From positions 224,231 through 288,230 of the forward strand of contig JBKEAR010000003.1 of NCBI GenBank assembly GCA_047972425.1: DNA of 64,000 nucleotides. Direction: 5' to 3'. The position numbers were made by a program, and so were the translations under genes. Below the pieces are notes generated by a model. The model did no database searches, was not told where the DNA came from, and was given only the letters and a program-made list of their open reading frames with translations. Every line of letters begins with the position of its first letter. Position 1 is the first letter of the stretch. Origin of the DNA: JBKEAR01 sp047972425 (lineage in GTDB: Bacteria > Pseudomonadota > Alphaproteobacteria > JBKEAR01). Positions 8,049 through 16,967 of this stretch are shown piece by piece.

Positions 8049-8076
8049 AAAAATATAATTTTAAGGAGATTAAAAT

Positions 8077-8457
8077 ATGACTATTATCAATACCGATGAA
8101 GCACCTGCGGCTATAGGGCCTTATGTGCAGGCTGTGGATTTGGGGAATATAATCATAACCTCGGGGCAATTACCCATTTGCCCCAAAACAGGGGATATGC
8201 CTAAGGATATCGAGGCGCAAACACGACAATCTTTAAATAATATCAAAGCAATTGTTCAAGCAGCTGGGTTAAATGTTAAAGATATAAAGAAAACAATGAT
8301 ATTTCTAAAAAATCTTAATGATTTTAATATGGTTAATAAAGCCTACCAAGATTTTTTTGATTATCATACTGCCCCTTATCCTGCACGCTCATGTGTTGAG
8401 GTTGCCCGGCTACCAAAAGATGCACAAATAGAAATAGAAGCTATAGCTTTAAAGTAG
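8077..8457 (+). CDS. ridA: RidA family enamine/imine deaminase
   Basis: RidA hydrolyses reactive enamines such as 2-aminoacrylate, protecting PLP enzymes from inactivation. The 126-residue protein carries the residues of the active RidA subfamily: Tyr16 in AIGPY, Arg104 in YPARSCVEVARLP (the carboxylate-binding arginine) and Glu120 near the end. It is preceded by AAGGAG and ends the tna cassette before a strong terminator. The position is meaningful, because tryptophanase releases 2-aminoacrylate as its reaction intermediate. RidA is often encoded beside PLP lyases, so the functional link is well founded though untested here. Confidence 0.93.
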   Translation: MTIINTDEAPAAIGPYVQAVDLGNIIITSGQLPICPKTGDMPKDIEAQTRQSLNNIKAIVQAAGLNVKDIKKTMIFLKNLNDFNMVNKAYQDFFDYHTAPYPARSCVEVARLPKDAQIEIEAIALK

Positions 8458-8485
8458 CGTATTTTTAAAGATTTATTTATCAGAT

Positions 8486-8515
8486 GAGGCAAGAATATAA
8501 AGCTTGCCTCTTTTT
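8486..8515 (+). terminator. Terminator of the tna cassette
   Basis: GAGGCAAG (8486-8493) pairs with CTTGCCTC (8503-8510) around a 9-base loop and is followed by five T. It closes the regulator-tnaA-permease-ridA unit. Confidence 0.9.
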
Positions 8516-8666
8516 ATTATATAAGCCACCCATAAATTATCGAATAAAACATAGTAATTTAGTTGGTTTTTAAAAATGCAAATTTTTTATTAATTCTAAA
8601 ATAAAAGCTTTACAAAGCCTACCCATTCATCATAAAAATAAGGTTAACGAAATCGTGTAAGCAACA

Positions 8667-8695
8667 TTGTTATTTGCATAAAATTTATGTAAAAT
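8667..8695 (+). promoter_or_regulatory. Candidate promoter of the nuo operon
   Basis: TTGTTA (8667-8672) and TAAAAT (8690-8695) are spaced by 17 bases, 25 bp before the nuoA start. It is the best sigma-70-like match in the gap between ridA and nuoA. Confidence 0.45.
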
Positions 8696-8720
8696 ATAAC
8701 TATAGAAATGGAGAAAACCT

Positions 8721-9098
8721 ATGAGTAGCCTCTTAGAGGACTATTATTCAATCTTTTTATTTCTTCTCATTGCGATTATTGTACCTGCACTCGCATTAGG
8801 GGGATCTTATTATGTATCTAAAATTACGGGCGGGCAAAAGCCCGATGCAGATAAACTTTCTCCTTATGAATGTGGCTTTGATGCTTTTGAAAACGCACAC
8901 CAACGTTTTGATGTCCGTTTTTATTTAGTTGCAATTCTCTTTGTTATTTTTGATTTAGAAGTTGCCTTTCTTTACCCATGGGCCGTTACATTAGGAAAAA
9001 TCGGTATCGTGGGTTTTTGGTCAATGATCGTATTTTTATTTATTCTAACTATCGGATTTATTTACGAATGGAAATCCGGCGCTTTAGATTGGGAGTAG
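8721..9098 (+). CDS. nuoA: NADH-quinone oxidoreductase subunit A
   Basis: NuoA is a small membrane subunit of respiratory complex I, sitting at the joint between the peripheral arm and the membrane arm. The 125 residues show three hydrophobic segments and the family motif LSPYECGFDAFENAHQRFDVRFY, whose Cys/Asp loop is near the quinone site and is linked to the active/deactive change. The segment FVIFDLEVAFLYPWA is also typical. A GGAGAAA site precedes the ATG. It opens a 14-gene operon in canonical A-N order with gaps of only a few bases, so regulation is probably through one upstream promoter. Confidence 0.98.
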   Translation: MSSLLEDYYSIFLFLLIAIIVPALALGGSYYVSKITGGQKPDADKLSPYECGFDAFENAHQRFDVRFYLVAILFVIFDLEVAFLYPWAVTLGKIGIVGFWSMIVFLFILTIGFIYEWKSGALDWE

Positions 9099-9101
9099 CT
9101 T

Positions 9102-9641
9102 ATGAGTAGCAATGATAATATTGCCCCAATTCCACCGGGCAAAGAGCAAGATGCCGTTTTGGATCAAGTAAATACTGAGCTTAACGAAAAAGGCTTTGTT
9201 GCAGCTAATTTAGATAAATTGGTTACTTGGGCGCATACTGGTTCTTTATGGCCTATGTCTTTTGGTTTAGCTTGTTGTGCTATTGAATTTATGCAAGCTT
9301 TTGGTCCCCGTTTCGATATGGAAAGAATGGGTATGGTGCCGCGGGCATCTCCACGCCAGTCCGATGTTATTTTTGTTTCCGGAACATTAACCAATAAAAT
9401 GGCACCGGCTTTTCGGCGTATTTATGATCAAATGGCTGAGCCCCGTTGGGTAATTTCGGTGGGGTCATGTGCCAATACAGGTGGATATTATCATTATTCT
9501 TATTCAGTTGTACGTGGTTGTGATCGGATAGTGCCTGTAGACATTTATGTTCCCGGCTGTCCGCCAACGGCAGAAGCTCTTGTTTATGGCGTGCTTCAGC
9601 TTCAAAAGAAAATTCGTCGTACACATACGATTTTCCGTTAA
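9102..9641 (+). CDS. nuoB: NADH-quinone oxidoreductase subunit B
   Basis: NuoB holds the terminal 4Fe-4S cluster N2 of complex I, which passes electrons to quinone. The 179 residues contain the unusual adjacent cysteine pair (Cys58-Cys59 in GLACCAIEF), then the SVGSCANTGGYY and VPGCPPTAEAL cysteines that complete the cluster. The segment RFDMERMGMVPRASPRQ is strictly conserved in the family. It begins 3 bp after nuoA, with its ribosome binding site (GGGAG) inside the end of nuoA, so translation is probably coupled. Length is typical of alphaproteobacteria. Confidence 0.98.
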   Translation: MSSNDNIAPIPPGKEQDAVLDQVNTELNEKGFVAANLDKLVTWAHTGSLWPMSFGLACCAIEFMQAFGPRFDMERMGMVPRASPRQSDVIFVSGTLTNKMAPAFRRIYDQMAEPRWVISVGSCANTGGYYHYSYSVVRGCDRIVPVDIYVPGCPPTAEALVYGVLQLQKKIRRTHTIFR

Positions 9642-9656
9642 GATTAAGGGGTAAGT

Positions 9657-10301
9657 ATGACTCATTATTGGAAACAAAATAAAGAAGCACTCAAAGATTT
9701 AGCTGCTCATATTAAATCAGAGCTCGGTGCAACCTTATTAGATTGGCATTTTGCCCAAGATGAACTTGTGATTATTGTTCCCGTCACAGAAATTCATAAA
9801 GTGATGACTTTTCTTCACGAGGATAATACATGCTTTTTTGAGCAAATGATGGATGTTACTGCCGTGGATTACTTAGAACGTGATCCGCGTTTTGATATTG
9901 TATATAACTTATTAAGCCTAAAGTATAATCATCGTATTCGTGTAAAAGCTTCGTTAAATGAAGAAACACCAATCCCAACGGTTACAAATATTTGGAAGTG
10001 TGCCAATTGGTGGGAGCGCGAAGTTTGGGATATGTTTGGTTTGGTTTTTGAAGGTCATCCGGACTTACGGCGTATTTTAACTGACTACGGCTTTGAAGGT
10101 CATCCATTACGTAAAGACTTTCCTGTTACAGGATATGTAGAAGTGCGCTATGATGAAAAAGAGCGCAGAGTTGTATATGAGCCAATCGATTTGGTTCAAG
10201 AATATAGAGAGTTTGATAATCTTTCTCCATGGGAAGGCGCAAATGCAGCAAAACATGTTCTTTCTGATCAAACTGATATGCAAGAGAAGGGAGAGGATTA
10301 A
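9657..10301 (+). CDS. nuoC: NADH-quinone oxidoreductase subunit C
   Basis: NuoC is the 30-kDa-type structural subunit of the peripheral arm of complex I and lines the chain near the quinone module. The 214 residues include the family signature ANWWEREVWDMFGLVFEGHPDLRRILTDYGFEGHPLRKDFP near residues 120-160 (only part quoted matters: the ERE, GHPDLRR and HPLRKDFP blocks). It is separate from nuoD, unlike the fused NuoCD of E. coli, as expected in alphaproteobacteria. Its stop codon overlaps the nuoD start by one base (TAATG), which points to translational coupling. Confidence 0.97.
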   Translation: MTHYWKQNKEALKDLAAHIKSELGATLLDWHFAQDELVIIVPVTEIHKVMTFLHEDNTCFFEQMMDVTAVDYLERDPRFDIVYNLLSLKYNHRIRVKASLNEETPIPTVTNIWKCANWWEREVWDMFGLVFEGHPDLRRILTDYGFEGHPLRKDFPVTGYVEVRYDEKERRVVYEPIDLVQEYREFDNLSPWEGANAAKHVLSDQTDMQEKGED

Positions 10302-11479
10302 TGGCTGAAACTCAAATAAAAACAACAACAGTTAACTTTGGCCCTCAACACCCATCGGCGCATGGTGTATTGCGTTTAGTTTTAGAGATGGATGGCGAGG
10401 TTGTTGAACGGGCAGATCCCCATATTGGGCAACTCCATCGGGGTACAGAGAAATTATTAGAGCATAAAACATATATTCAAGGTTTACCTTATATGGATCG
10501 GATGGATTATGTAAATGCCTTATCGTTTGAGCATGGCTTTAGCTTGGCCGTAGAAAAATTACTGGGTATTGAAATCCCCCGCAGGGCTCAATTTATTCGG
10601 GTTATGTATCTCGAGCTTTCACGCTTGTTAAAACATATTTTTACAGTTGGTTTCGCATCGCTCGATATTGGACTAATGGCTCCATCGGTTTGGGGTTTTG
10701 AACATCGGGAACGCATTATGGAGTTTATTGAAGCTGCATGTGGTGCGCGTTTCCATACCAATTATATTCGCCCCGGCGGCGTTGCTGTTGATATCCCTGA
10801 TGGATTATTAGAAAAGGTCGAAGCTTGGACATATGTATTTGAAAAAGACTTTGAATCTATAAAACGTCTTTCTTTGCATAACCGTATTTTTAAACAACGG
10901 ATGGTTAATGTTGGTATTGTATCGGCAGAGGATGCGTTGAGTATGGGATTTTCTGGCCCTAACCTACGGGCTTCTGGTGTTGCTTGGGATTTGCGTAAGG
11001 CACAGCCATATGAAGTTTACGATGAACTTGACTTTGATGTTGTCACTGCAAAAACAGGCGATAGTTACGACCGATTTTTACTCCGTACTGGTGAAGTTGC
11101 CCAAAGTTTAAAAATTATTCGTCAAGTTATTAAAATGATGCCAGAAGGCCCCATAAAAGTTGACGATAGTCATATATCACCACCCAAAAGAAGCCTAATG
11201 AAAAGCTCTATGGAAGAACTTATTAATCATTTTAAATATTTCTCCGAGGGTTTTCATGTGCCAGCTGGGGAAACCTATACAGCAGTAGAAGTTCCTTCGG
11301 GTGAATTTGGTGTATATATGATATCCGATGGTACAAATAAACCATATCGGGTTAAATTACGTGTTACTGGTTTCTCTCATTTACAATCGATTATGCATAT
11401 CGGTAAAGGGCATATGCTCGCCGATGCTGTAGGAATTATGGGGGTTTTAGATATCGTGTTTGGGGAGATTGACCGATGA
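10301..11479 (+). CDS. nuoD: NADH-quinone oxidoreductase subunit D
   Basis: NuoD is the 49-kDa-type subunit of complex I and forms most of the quinone-binding cavity with NuoB. The 392 residues begin with the conserved FGPQHPSAHGVLRL segment, whose histidine reaches the quinone head group, and include HIGQLHRGTEKL, SVWGFEHRERIMEF and the C-terminal GEIDR end. Length is typical for a stand-alone NuoD. It overlaps nuoC by one base and nuoE by four (ATGA), so the three are probably translated as a coupled set. Confidence 0.98.
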   Translation: MAETQIKTTTVNFGPQHPSAHGVLRLVLEMDGEVVERADPHIGQLHRGTEKLLEHKTYIQGLPYMDRMDYVNALSFEHGFSLAVEKLLGIEIPRRAQFIRVMYLELSRLLKHIFTVGFASLDIGLMAPSVWGFEHRERIMEFIEAACGARFHTNYIRPGGVAVDIPDGLLEKVEAWTYVFEKDFESIKRLSLHNRIFKQRMVNVGIVSAEDALSMGFSGPNLRASGVAWDLRKAQPYEVYDELDFDVVTAKTGDSYDRFLLRTGEVAQSLKIIRQVIKMMPEGPIKVDDSHISPPKRSLMKSSMEELINHFKYFSEGFHVPAGETYTAVEVPSGEFGVYMISDGTNKPYRVKLRVTGFSHLQSIMHIGKGHMLADAVGIMGVLDIVFGEIDR

Positions 11480-12075
11480 GTGTACAGGATTTTCAACCGA
11501 AAGATTTTTCTTTTTCCGAAGAGAATAAAAAAGAAATAGAAAAAATATTGGCTAAATATCCAAAAGAGCGCAAAGCCTCGGCTGTTATGCCTTTATTAAC
11601 ATTGGCTCAGAAACAGCATGATAACTGGATTCCAAAAGCAGCCATGACTAAAATTGCAGAGATTTTATCTATTCCTGATACACGTGTATTAGAGGTTGCG
11701 ACTTTTTATACCATGTATAATCTTGAGCCTTTAGGGAAACATCATATTCAGGTTTGTACAAATTTATCATGTTGGCTAAAAGGAGCCGATGATATTGTCA
11801 AACAATTTGAAAAAGAAATTGGTGTCGCCATGGGTGGGACAAGTGAAGATAATCAGTTTACATTATCCTATGTTGAATGTGCCGGTGCCTGTGTAAACGC
11901 ACCTGTGGTTCAAATTGGTGTTGATTATTACGAAGATTTAACAGCTGAAGCCGTTATACAAATTGTTAATGAGCTTAAAGAAGGTAAAACCCCTAAAGCT
12001 GGGCCATATTCTGACAGAAAATGTAGTGAGCCTGCAGGTGGTTTAACAACATTGGTGGAAGGAGGAGTAGCCTAA
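11476..12075 (+). CDS. nuoE: NADH-quinone oxidoreductase subunit E
   Basis: NuoE is the 24-kDa-type subunit of the NADH-oxidising module and carries the 2Fe-2S cluster N1a. The four ligands are visible: Cys94 and Cys99 in VCTNLSCW, Cys135 and Cys139 in VECAGACVNAP, in a thioredoxin-like fold. At 199 residues it has a C-terminal tail after the fold, but not the long extension (over 300 residues in all) that I recall for several Rhizobiaceae. It overlaps nuoD by four bases and nuoF by one. Confidence 0.97.
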   Translation: MSVQDFQPKDFSFSEENKKEIEKILAKYPKERKASAVMPLLTLAQKQHDNWIPKAAMTKIAEILSIPDTRVLEVATFYTMYNLEPLGKHHIQVCTNLSCWLKGADDIVKQFEKEIGVAMGGTSEDNQFTLSYVECAGACVNAPVVQIGVDYYEDLTAEAVIQIVNELKEGKTPKAGPYSDRKCSEPAGGLTTLVEGGVA

Positions 12076-13337
12076 TGCTCCAAGATAAAGATCGTATCTT
12101 CCAAAATATTTATGGTTTAAAGCCAACCAATTTAGCGGGTGCTAAGGCTCTTGGCGATTGGTCAAACACGGCTGAACTTACAGCAAAAGGCAGGGCTTGG
12201 ATTATTGATGAAGTCAAAAAATCAGGCCTACGCGGACGTGGCGGTGCGGGCTTTTCTACTGGTATGAAATGGTCTTTCATGCCTAAAGAGCTTAACGAAC
12301 GCCCACATTATTTGGTTATCAATGCCGATGAAGGCGAACCGGGTACATGTAAAGATCGTGAAATTTTACGCCATGAACCCCAAAAATTATTAGAGGGTAT
12401 TGTTCTTGCTGGTTTTGCTGTTCAGGCGCATGCATGTTATATCTATATTCGGGGTGAGTTTTACCGTGAAGCACAAGCAATGCAAGTTGCAATTGATGAA
12501 GCCTATGCAGCAGGTCTTTTAGGTGAAAATGCTGCGGGTACCGATTGGAAAATGGATGTTTACATTCATATGGGGGCTGGTGCTTATATTTGCGGTGAGG
12601 AATCAGCACTTATTGAAAGTATTGAGGGCAAAAAAGGCCAACCGCGCCTAAAACCGCCATTTCCTGCGAATGTTGGGCTTTATGGCTGCCCAACCATTGT
12701 TAATAATGTGGAAACCATAGCGGTTGTTCCAACAATATTGCGCCGTGGTGGAGAATGGTTTGATAGTTTAGGCCCTGATGGTAATTCGGGCACAAAATTA
12801 TTCCAAATATCTGGTCATGTAAATAATCCATGCATTGTCGAAGAAGAAATGGGTGTTCCATTAAAACAATTAATCGAAAAACATGCTGGTGGTGTTCGGG
12901 GTGGTTGGGATAATTTACTCGCTATTATTCCGGGCGGGTCATCGGTTCCTGTTTTAACCAAAGCCCAATGCGAAATTGTTAATATGGATTTTGATTCTTT
13001 ACGTAACGAAGGCTCTGGTTTAGGTACGGCCGCCGTTATGGTGATGGATAAATCAACCGATATCGTTAAGGCGATTGCAAGGCTTTCGCATTTTTATGCC
13101 CATGAAAGTTGTGGCCAATGCACACCTTGCCGCGAAGGTACTGGTTGGCTTTGCCGAATTATGGATAGAATGGTTAGCGGTAATGCCAGTTTAGAAGAAA
13201 TTGATATGCTTTACCAAGTAACAAAACAAATAGAAGGTCAAACAATTTGTGCCTTAGGCGATGCCGCAGCATGGCCAGTACAAGGCTTAATTAAAGCGTT
13301 TAGACCCGCTATTGAAGAACGTTTAGCAAAAGCGTAG
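12075..13337 (+). CDS. nuoF: NADH-quinone oxidoreductase subunit F
   Basis: NuoF binds NADH and FMN and is the electron entry point of complex I. The 420 residues show the glycine-rich FMN/NADH site (GLRGRGGAGFSTGMKW, about residues 51-66), the NADEGEPGTCKDRE segment that contacts the nucleotide, and the cluster N3 cysteines in ESCGQCTPCREG followed by a fourth cysteine in QTICALGD. Length is typical. It starts one base inside the end of nuoE and is followed 11 bp later by nuoG, its partner in the dehydrogenase module. Confidence 0.98.
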   Translation: MLQDKDRIFQNIYGLKPTNLAGAKALGDWSNTAELTAKGRAWIIDEVKKSGLRGRGGAGFSTGMKWSFMPKELNERPHYLVINADEGEPGTCKDREILRHEPQKLLEGIVLAGFAVQAHACYIYIRGEFYREAQAMQVAIDEAYAAGLLGENAAGTDWKMDVYIHMGAGAYICGEESALIESIEGKKGQPRLKPPFPANVGLYGCPTIVNNVETIAVVPTILRRGGEWFDSLGPDGNSGTKLFQISGHVNNPCIVEEEMGVPLKQLIEKHAGGVRGGWDNLLAIIPGGSSVPVLTKAQCEIVNMDFDSLRNEGSGLGTAAVMVMDKSTDIVKAIARLSHFYAHESCGQCTPCREGTGWLCRIMDRMVSGNASLEEIDMLYQVTKQIEGQTICALGDAAAWPVQGLIKAFRPAIEERLAKA

Positions 13338-13348
13338 AGGGAAAATAC

Positions 13349-15385
13349 ATGCCAACATTAACAATTAACGGAAAAGAGATAACCGTAGAAGATGGTATGA
13401 CAGTTCTTCAGGCTTGTGAGCAAGCCGGAATTGAAGTACCACGTTTTTGCTATCATGAGCGCTTATCCATAGCCGGTTCTTGCCGTATGTGCTTAGTAGA
13501 GATGGAGCGCTCGCCAAAACTCATTGCCAGCTGTGCAATGCCTGCAGGTGAAGGAATGGTTGTTACAACCGATAGCAAACGGGTAGAAGAAGCCCGTGGT
13601 GGTGTAATGGAGCTTCTTTTATTAAACCATCCATTAGATTGCCCTGTTTGTGACCAAGGTGGAGAATGCGACTTGCAAGACCAAGCTGTTGGTTATGGTC
13701 GGGGGTATGGCCGAAATATCGATGGCCGCCGGATTGTAAAAGACAAATATATCGGGCCACTTGTCAAAACGGTTATGACCCGTTGTATTCAATGTACCCG
13801 ATGTGTACGCTTTATGGACGAAATTGCTGGCTCTCCTGAGCTTGGTGGTGCTTATCGTGGTGAACATTTAGAAATAACACCTTATTTTGAAGGCCCATTA
13901 AAATCTAACCTTTCAGGTAATTTGGTTGATGTCTGCCCAGTTGGTGCTTTAACAAATGCACAATATGCATTCAGAGCACGCCCTTGGGAGCTTACACATA
14001 CCGATTCAATCGATATCATGGATGCTGTAGGTACGAACATCAGTTTAGATACCCGATTTGGCGAAGTTTTACGAATTACGCCACGTTTAAATGAAGATGT
14101 TAACGAGGAATGGTTGGCTGATAAAGGTCGTTATATCGTCGATGCTTTAAAGCGCCAACGTTTGGATCGCCCATGGATACGCAAAGAAGGTAAGTTACAA
14201 GCGGCCGATTGGAATGAAGCCTTTGATGTTGTTGTTGGTAAAGTCAATACAACTGATCCGCAAAAACAAGCCGCTATTAGTGGTGATTTAACCGATGCCG
14301 AAACAGCTTATTCATTTAAATGTTTATTCGAGAGCTTAGGTATTAAAAATATCGATTGTCGTCAAGATGGTGGTTGGTTAGATATCAATAATCCAGTTAG
14401 TTGGCGTTTTAATAGCTCAATCGCAGGTATCGAAGAAGCAGATCTTATTTTACTTATAGCAACAAATCCAGCAAAAGAAGCACCTGTTTTAAATGCTCGT
14501 ATTCGTAAACGTTATTTAAAAGATGGGTTAACTGTTGGCTTGCTAGGCGCCGATGCTGATTTAACTTACAAAAAAGAGTATTTAGGTAATGATGCCTCTA
14601 TTCTTAAAGATATTGCTTTAGGTAGCCACCCATTTGCAGAAAAACTAAAAGCAGCTAAAAATCCAATGATTGTTTTGGGGCAATCGGCGATGCACCGTGA
14701 AGATGCTGCGGCTATTATGTCAATATCCAGAAAAATTATCACCGATTATGATGGTATTCGTGATGATTGGAACGGATATAATATGCTTCATAGTAATACA
14801 GGCCGTATTACATCGCTTGAGGCAGGTTTTATTCCATTAGAAGGTGGTAAAGATATTTATCAAATTCTCGAAGCTGCCCAAAATAATGAAATAGATGTTG
14901 TTTGGCTTTTAGGCGCCGATGAAGTTGATACCGAGGCCTTAAAAAATAGTTTTGTAATTTATGTAGGGCACCACGGCGATAAAGCAGCAGCTATTGCCGA
15001 TGTCATTTTACCTGCAGCCGCATGGAACGAAAAATCATCAATTTTTGTCAATACAGAAGGGCGTGCTCAATTAACATTTGCAGCGTCAACGCCAGTTGGT
15101 GAAGCTAAAGAAGATTGGGCAATTGCAAGGGCAATTTCCGAAAAACTCGGTAAAACATTGCCTTGGGATAAACTTGCCGAACTTAGAGAGCATATGGCAA
15201 AAAATTCACCAATATTTGCAAATATCGGCGATTTACTTGTTGCAGAATGGGGGGAATTTGGAATAGAAGGGGACATACAAAGTAAACCTTTCCATTCTCT
15301 AATTTCTAACTATTATATGACAAATTCCATTAGTCGTAACTCGCCAATGATGGCACTTGCGACGAAAGAAATAGAGGGAGCTTAA
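13349..15385 (+). CDS. nuoG: NADH-quinone oxidoreductase subunit G
   Basis: NuoG is the 75-kDa-type subunit that relays electrons through several iron-sulfur clusters. The N-terminal ferredoxin domain has the N1b ligands (CYHERLSIAGSCRMC and a further Cys in IASCAMP). Next come the His/Cys cluster N5 region (HPLDCPVCDQGGECDLQD) and the N4 ligands (CIQCTRCVRF, later VCPVGAL). The remaining residues, about 220-678, form the molybdopterin-oxidoreductase-like domain, which in this subunit no longer carries molybdenum. Length (678) is normal for alphaproteobacteria, shorter than the 900-residue E. coli protein with its extra cluster N7. Confidence 0.97.
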   Translation: MPTLTINGKEITVEDGMTVLQACEQAGIEVPRFCYHERLSIAGSCRMCLVEMERSPKLIASCAMPAGEGMVVTTDSKRVEEARGGVMELLLLNHPLDCPVCDQGGECDLQDQAVGYGRGYGRNIDGRRIVKDKYIGPLVKTVMTRCIQCTRCVRFMDEIAGSPELGGAYRGEHLEITPYFEGPLKSNLSGNLVDVCPVGALTNAQYAFRARPWELTHTDSIDIMDAVGTNISLDTRFGEVLRITPRLNEDVNEEWLADKGRYIVDALKRQRLDRPWIRKEGKLQAADWNEAFDVVVGKVNTTDPQKQAAISGDLTDAETAYSFKCLFESLGIKNIDCRQDGGWLDINNPVSWRFNSSIAGIEEADLILLIATNPAKEAPVLNARIRKRYLKDGLTVGLLGADADLTYKKEYLGNDASILKDIALGSHPFAEKLKAAKNPMIVLGQSAMHREDAAAIMSISRKIITDYDGIRDDWNGYNMLHSNTGRITSLEAGFIPLEGGKDIYQILEAAQNNEIDVVWLLGADEVDTEALKNSFVIYVGHHGDKAAAIADVILPAAAWNEKSSIFVNTEGRAQLTFAASTPVGEAKEDWAIARAISEKLGKTLPWDKLAELREHMAKNSPIFANIGDLLVAEWGEFGIEGDIQSKPFHSLISNYYMTNSISRNSPMMALATKEIEGA

Positions 15386-15389
15386 AGAT

Positions 15390-16445
15390 ATGCCAGATTT
15401 TGTTTTAAACATATTGCCTGGATTTTTATCTGGCTTTCTCAGTGGTTGGTTTGGCGATTTAGTTTGGCGCTTAGCAATGATTGGCGTGACTATTGGTATT
15501 CTTATGGGACTTATGGCTTATGTAACATATTACGAACGTCGCGTATTAGGTGCCATGCATACACGTAAGGGGCCAAATGTGGTTGGACCTTGGGGGCTGT
15601 TACAGCCACTTGCCGATGGTGCTAAATTATTCTTAAAAGAAACAATCATTCCAACAAAGTCGAATAAAGCAATATTCTTTATTGCACCGGCAATGACATT
15701 TATGTTAGCGATTATGGCTTGGGCAGTTATTCCTTTTAAAGAAAATTGGGTACATGCTAATATCAATTTAGGTATGCTTTATATTTTAGCCATTAGTTCT
15801 ATGGGGGTATATGGTATTTTACTTGCCGGTTGGGCTGGTAATTCTAAATATTCATTCTTAGGTGGGTTGCGTTCGGCGGCACAAATGATTTCTTATGAGC
15901 TTGCTATGGGCGCTATCATTGTTTGTGTTGTTCTAATTGTTGGTAGCTTCAATTTACAAAAAATTGTTTTGTGGCAAAAAGAGCATTTTTGGTTAATGTT
16001 CCCATTATTCCCTTTGTTCATTATGTATTTTATTTGTACATTGGTAGAGACTAATCGTCATCCGTTTGACTTTCCCGAGGCTGATCAAGAAATTGTTGCC
16101 GGTTATAACGTAGAATATTCAGCCATGGTTTTTGCACTATTCTTTCTTGGTGAATATATGAATATGATGCTTATGTGCGGTATTACAGCTATTTTATTTA
16201 TGGGGGGCTGGTTGCCTATTATCGATATTGCCCCGTTTAATTTAATTCCGGGGCCTATCTGGTTAACTCTTAAAATTGCATTTTTATTATTCTTTTATAT
16301 TCAAGCCCGTACAACAGTACCGCGTTATCGTTATGACCAATTAATGCGGTTAGGTTGGAAAGTATTTTTACCTGTAAGTTTTGTGGCAGTTGTTGGAATT
16401 GCCGGAATTTTGGTTGCCACAGGCTGGCTTCCTGGTGTTAATTAA
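15390..16445 (+). CDS. nuoH: NADH-quinone oxidoreductase subunit H
   Basis: NuoH is the membrane subunit that, with NuoB and NuoD, encloses the quinone tunnel of complex I. The 351 residues have about eight hydrophobic segments. Conserved cytoplasmic loops are visible: YYERRVLGAMHTRKGPNVVGPWG (quinone entrance region), LADGAKLFLKE, and the charged loop ETNRHPFDFPEADQEIVAGYNVEY essential for coupling. Near the C-terminus RTTVPRYRYDQLMRLGWK is typical. It starts 4 bp after nuoG. Confidence 0.98.
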   Translation: MPDFVLNILPGFLSGFLSGWFGDLVWRLAMIGVTIGILMGLMAYVTYYERRVLGAMHTRKGPNVVGPWGLLQPLADGAKLFLKETIIPTKSNKAIFFIAPAMTFMLAIMAWAVIPFKENWVHANINLGMLYILAISSMGVYGILLAGWAGNSKYSFLGGLRSAAQMISYELAMGAIIVCVVLIVGSFNLQKIVLWQKEHFWLMFPLFPLFIMYFICTLVETNRHPFDFPEADQEIVAGYNVEYSAMVFALFFLGEYMNMMLMCGITAILFMGGWLPIIDIAPFNLIPGPIWLTLKIAFLLFFYIQARTTVPRYRYDQLMRLGWKVFLPVSFVAVVGIAGILVATGWLPGVN

Positions 16446-16457
16446 GGAGATTGATAA

Positions 16458-16952
16458 ATGAGTAAAATTGCATATATGGTTCGCTCCTTTTTTCTTATAG
16501 ATATGGTTGATGCTTGTTGGCAAACATTAAAACCGATGTTTAAGCCAAAAGTAACACTTAATTATCCATATGAAAAAGCACCAGTGAGTTTTCGTTTTCG
16601 TGGTGAGCATGCATTACGGCGTTATGCCGATGGTAGTGAGCGTTGTATTGCTTGTAAATTATGCGAGGCAATCTGCCCAGCATTAGCGATTACAATCGAT
16701 GCTGCCCCCAGAGAAAGTGAGCATGATGCACGGCGCACAATCCGTTATGATATCGATATGGGTAAATGTATTTATTGTGGTCTATGCCAAGAGGCTTGCC
16801 CAGTAGAGGCCATTGTTATGGGGCCTAATCAAGAATTTGGTACTGAAACCCGAAGTGAGCTTTTATACGATAAAGATCGTTTATTAGCCAATGGCGATCG
16901 GTGGGAGTTAGAACTTGCAGAGCGCATCCGTTTAGATGCACCGTATCGCTAG
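16458..16952 (+). CDS. nuoI: NADH-quinone oxidoreductase subunit I
   Basis: NuoI is the TYKY-type ferredoxin subunit of complex I, carrying 4Fe-4S clusters N6a and N6b that lead to N2 in NuoB. Both CxxCxxCxxxCP motifs are intact in the 164-residue sequence: CIACKLCEAICP near residues 60-71 and CIYCGLCQEACP near 99-110. An amphipathic N-terminal helix anchors it to the membrane arm. AAGGAGAT precedes the start, and the gene sits in the canonical position between nuoH and nuoJ. Confidence 0.98.
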   Translation: MSKIAYMVRSFFLIDMVDACWQTLKPMFKPKVTLNYPYEKAPVSFRFRGEHALRRYADGSERCIACKLCEAICPALAITIDAAPRESEHDARRTIRYDIDMGKCIYCGLCQEACPVEAIVMGPNQEFGTETRSELLYDKDRLLANGDRWELELAERIRLDAPYR

Positions 16953-16967
16953 GAGGAAAGAACAACA

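Noticed and set aside
4222..8720. Attachment-site copy of the tRNA-Asp 3' end flanking the tna cassette
   Set aside because: I looked for a repeat of the T arm and acceptor end downstream of the second tRNA and found none, nor an integrase.
12319..12609. Open frame antisense to nuoF (His-rich 96 codons)
   Set aside because: It lies wholly within a highly conserved gene, has no ribosome binding site and no recognisable domain; the composition is what the opposite strand of nuoF gives.
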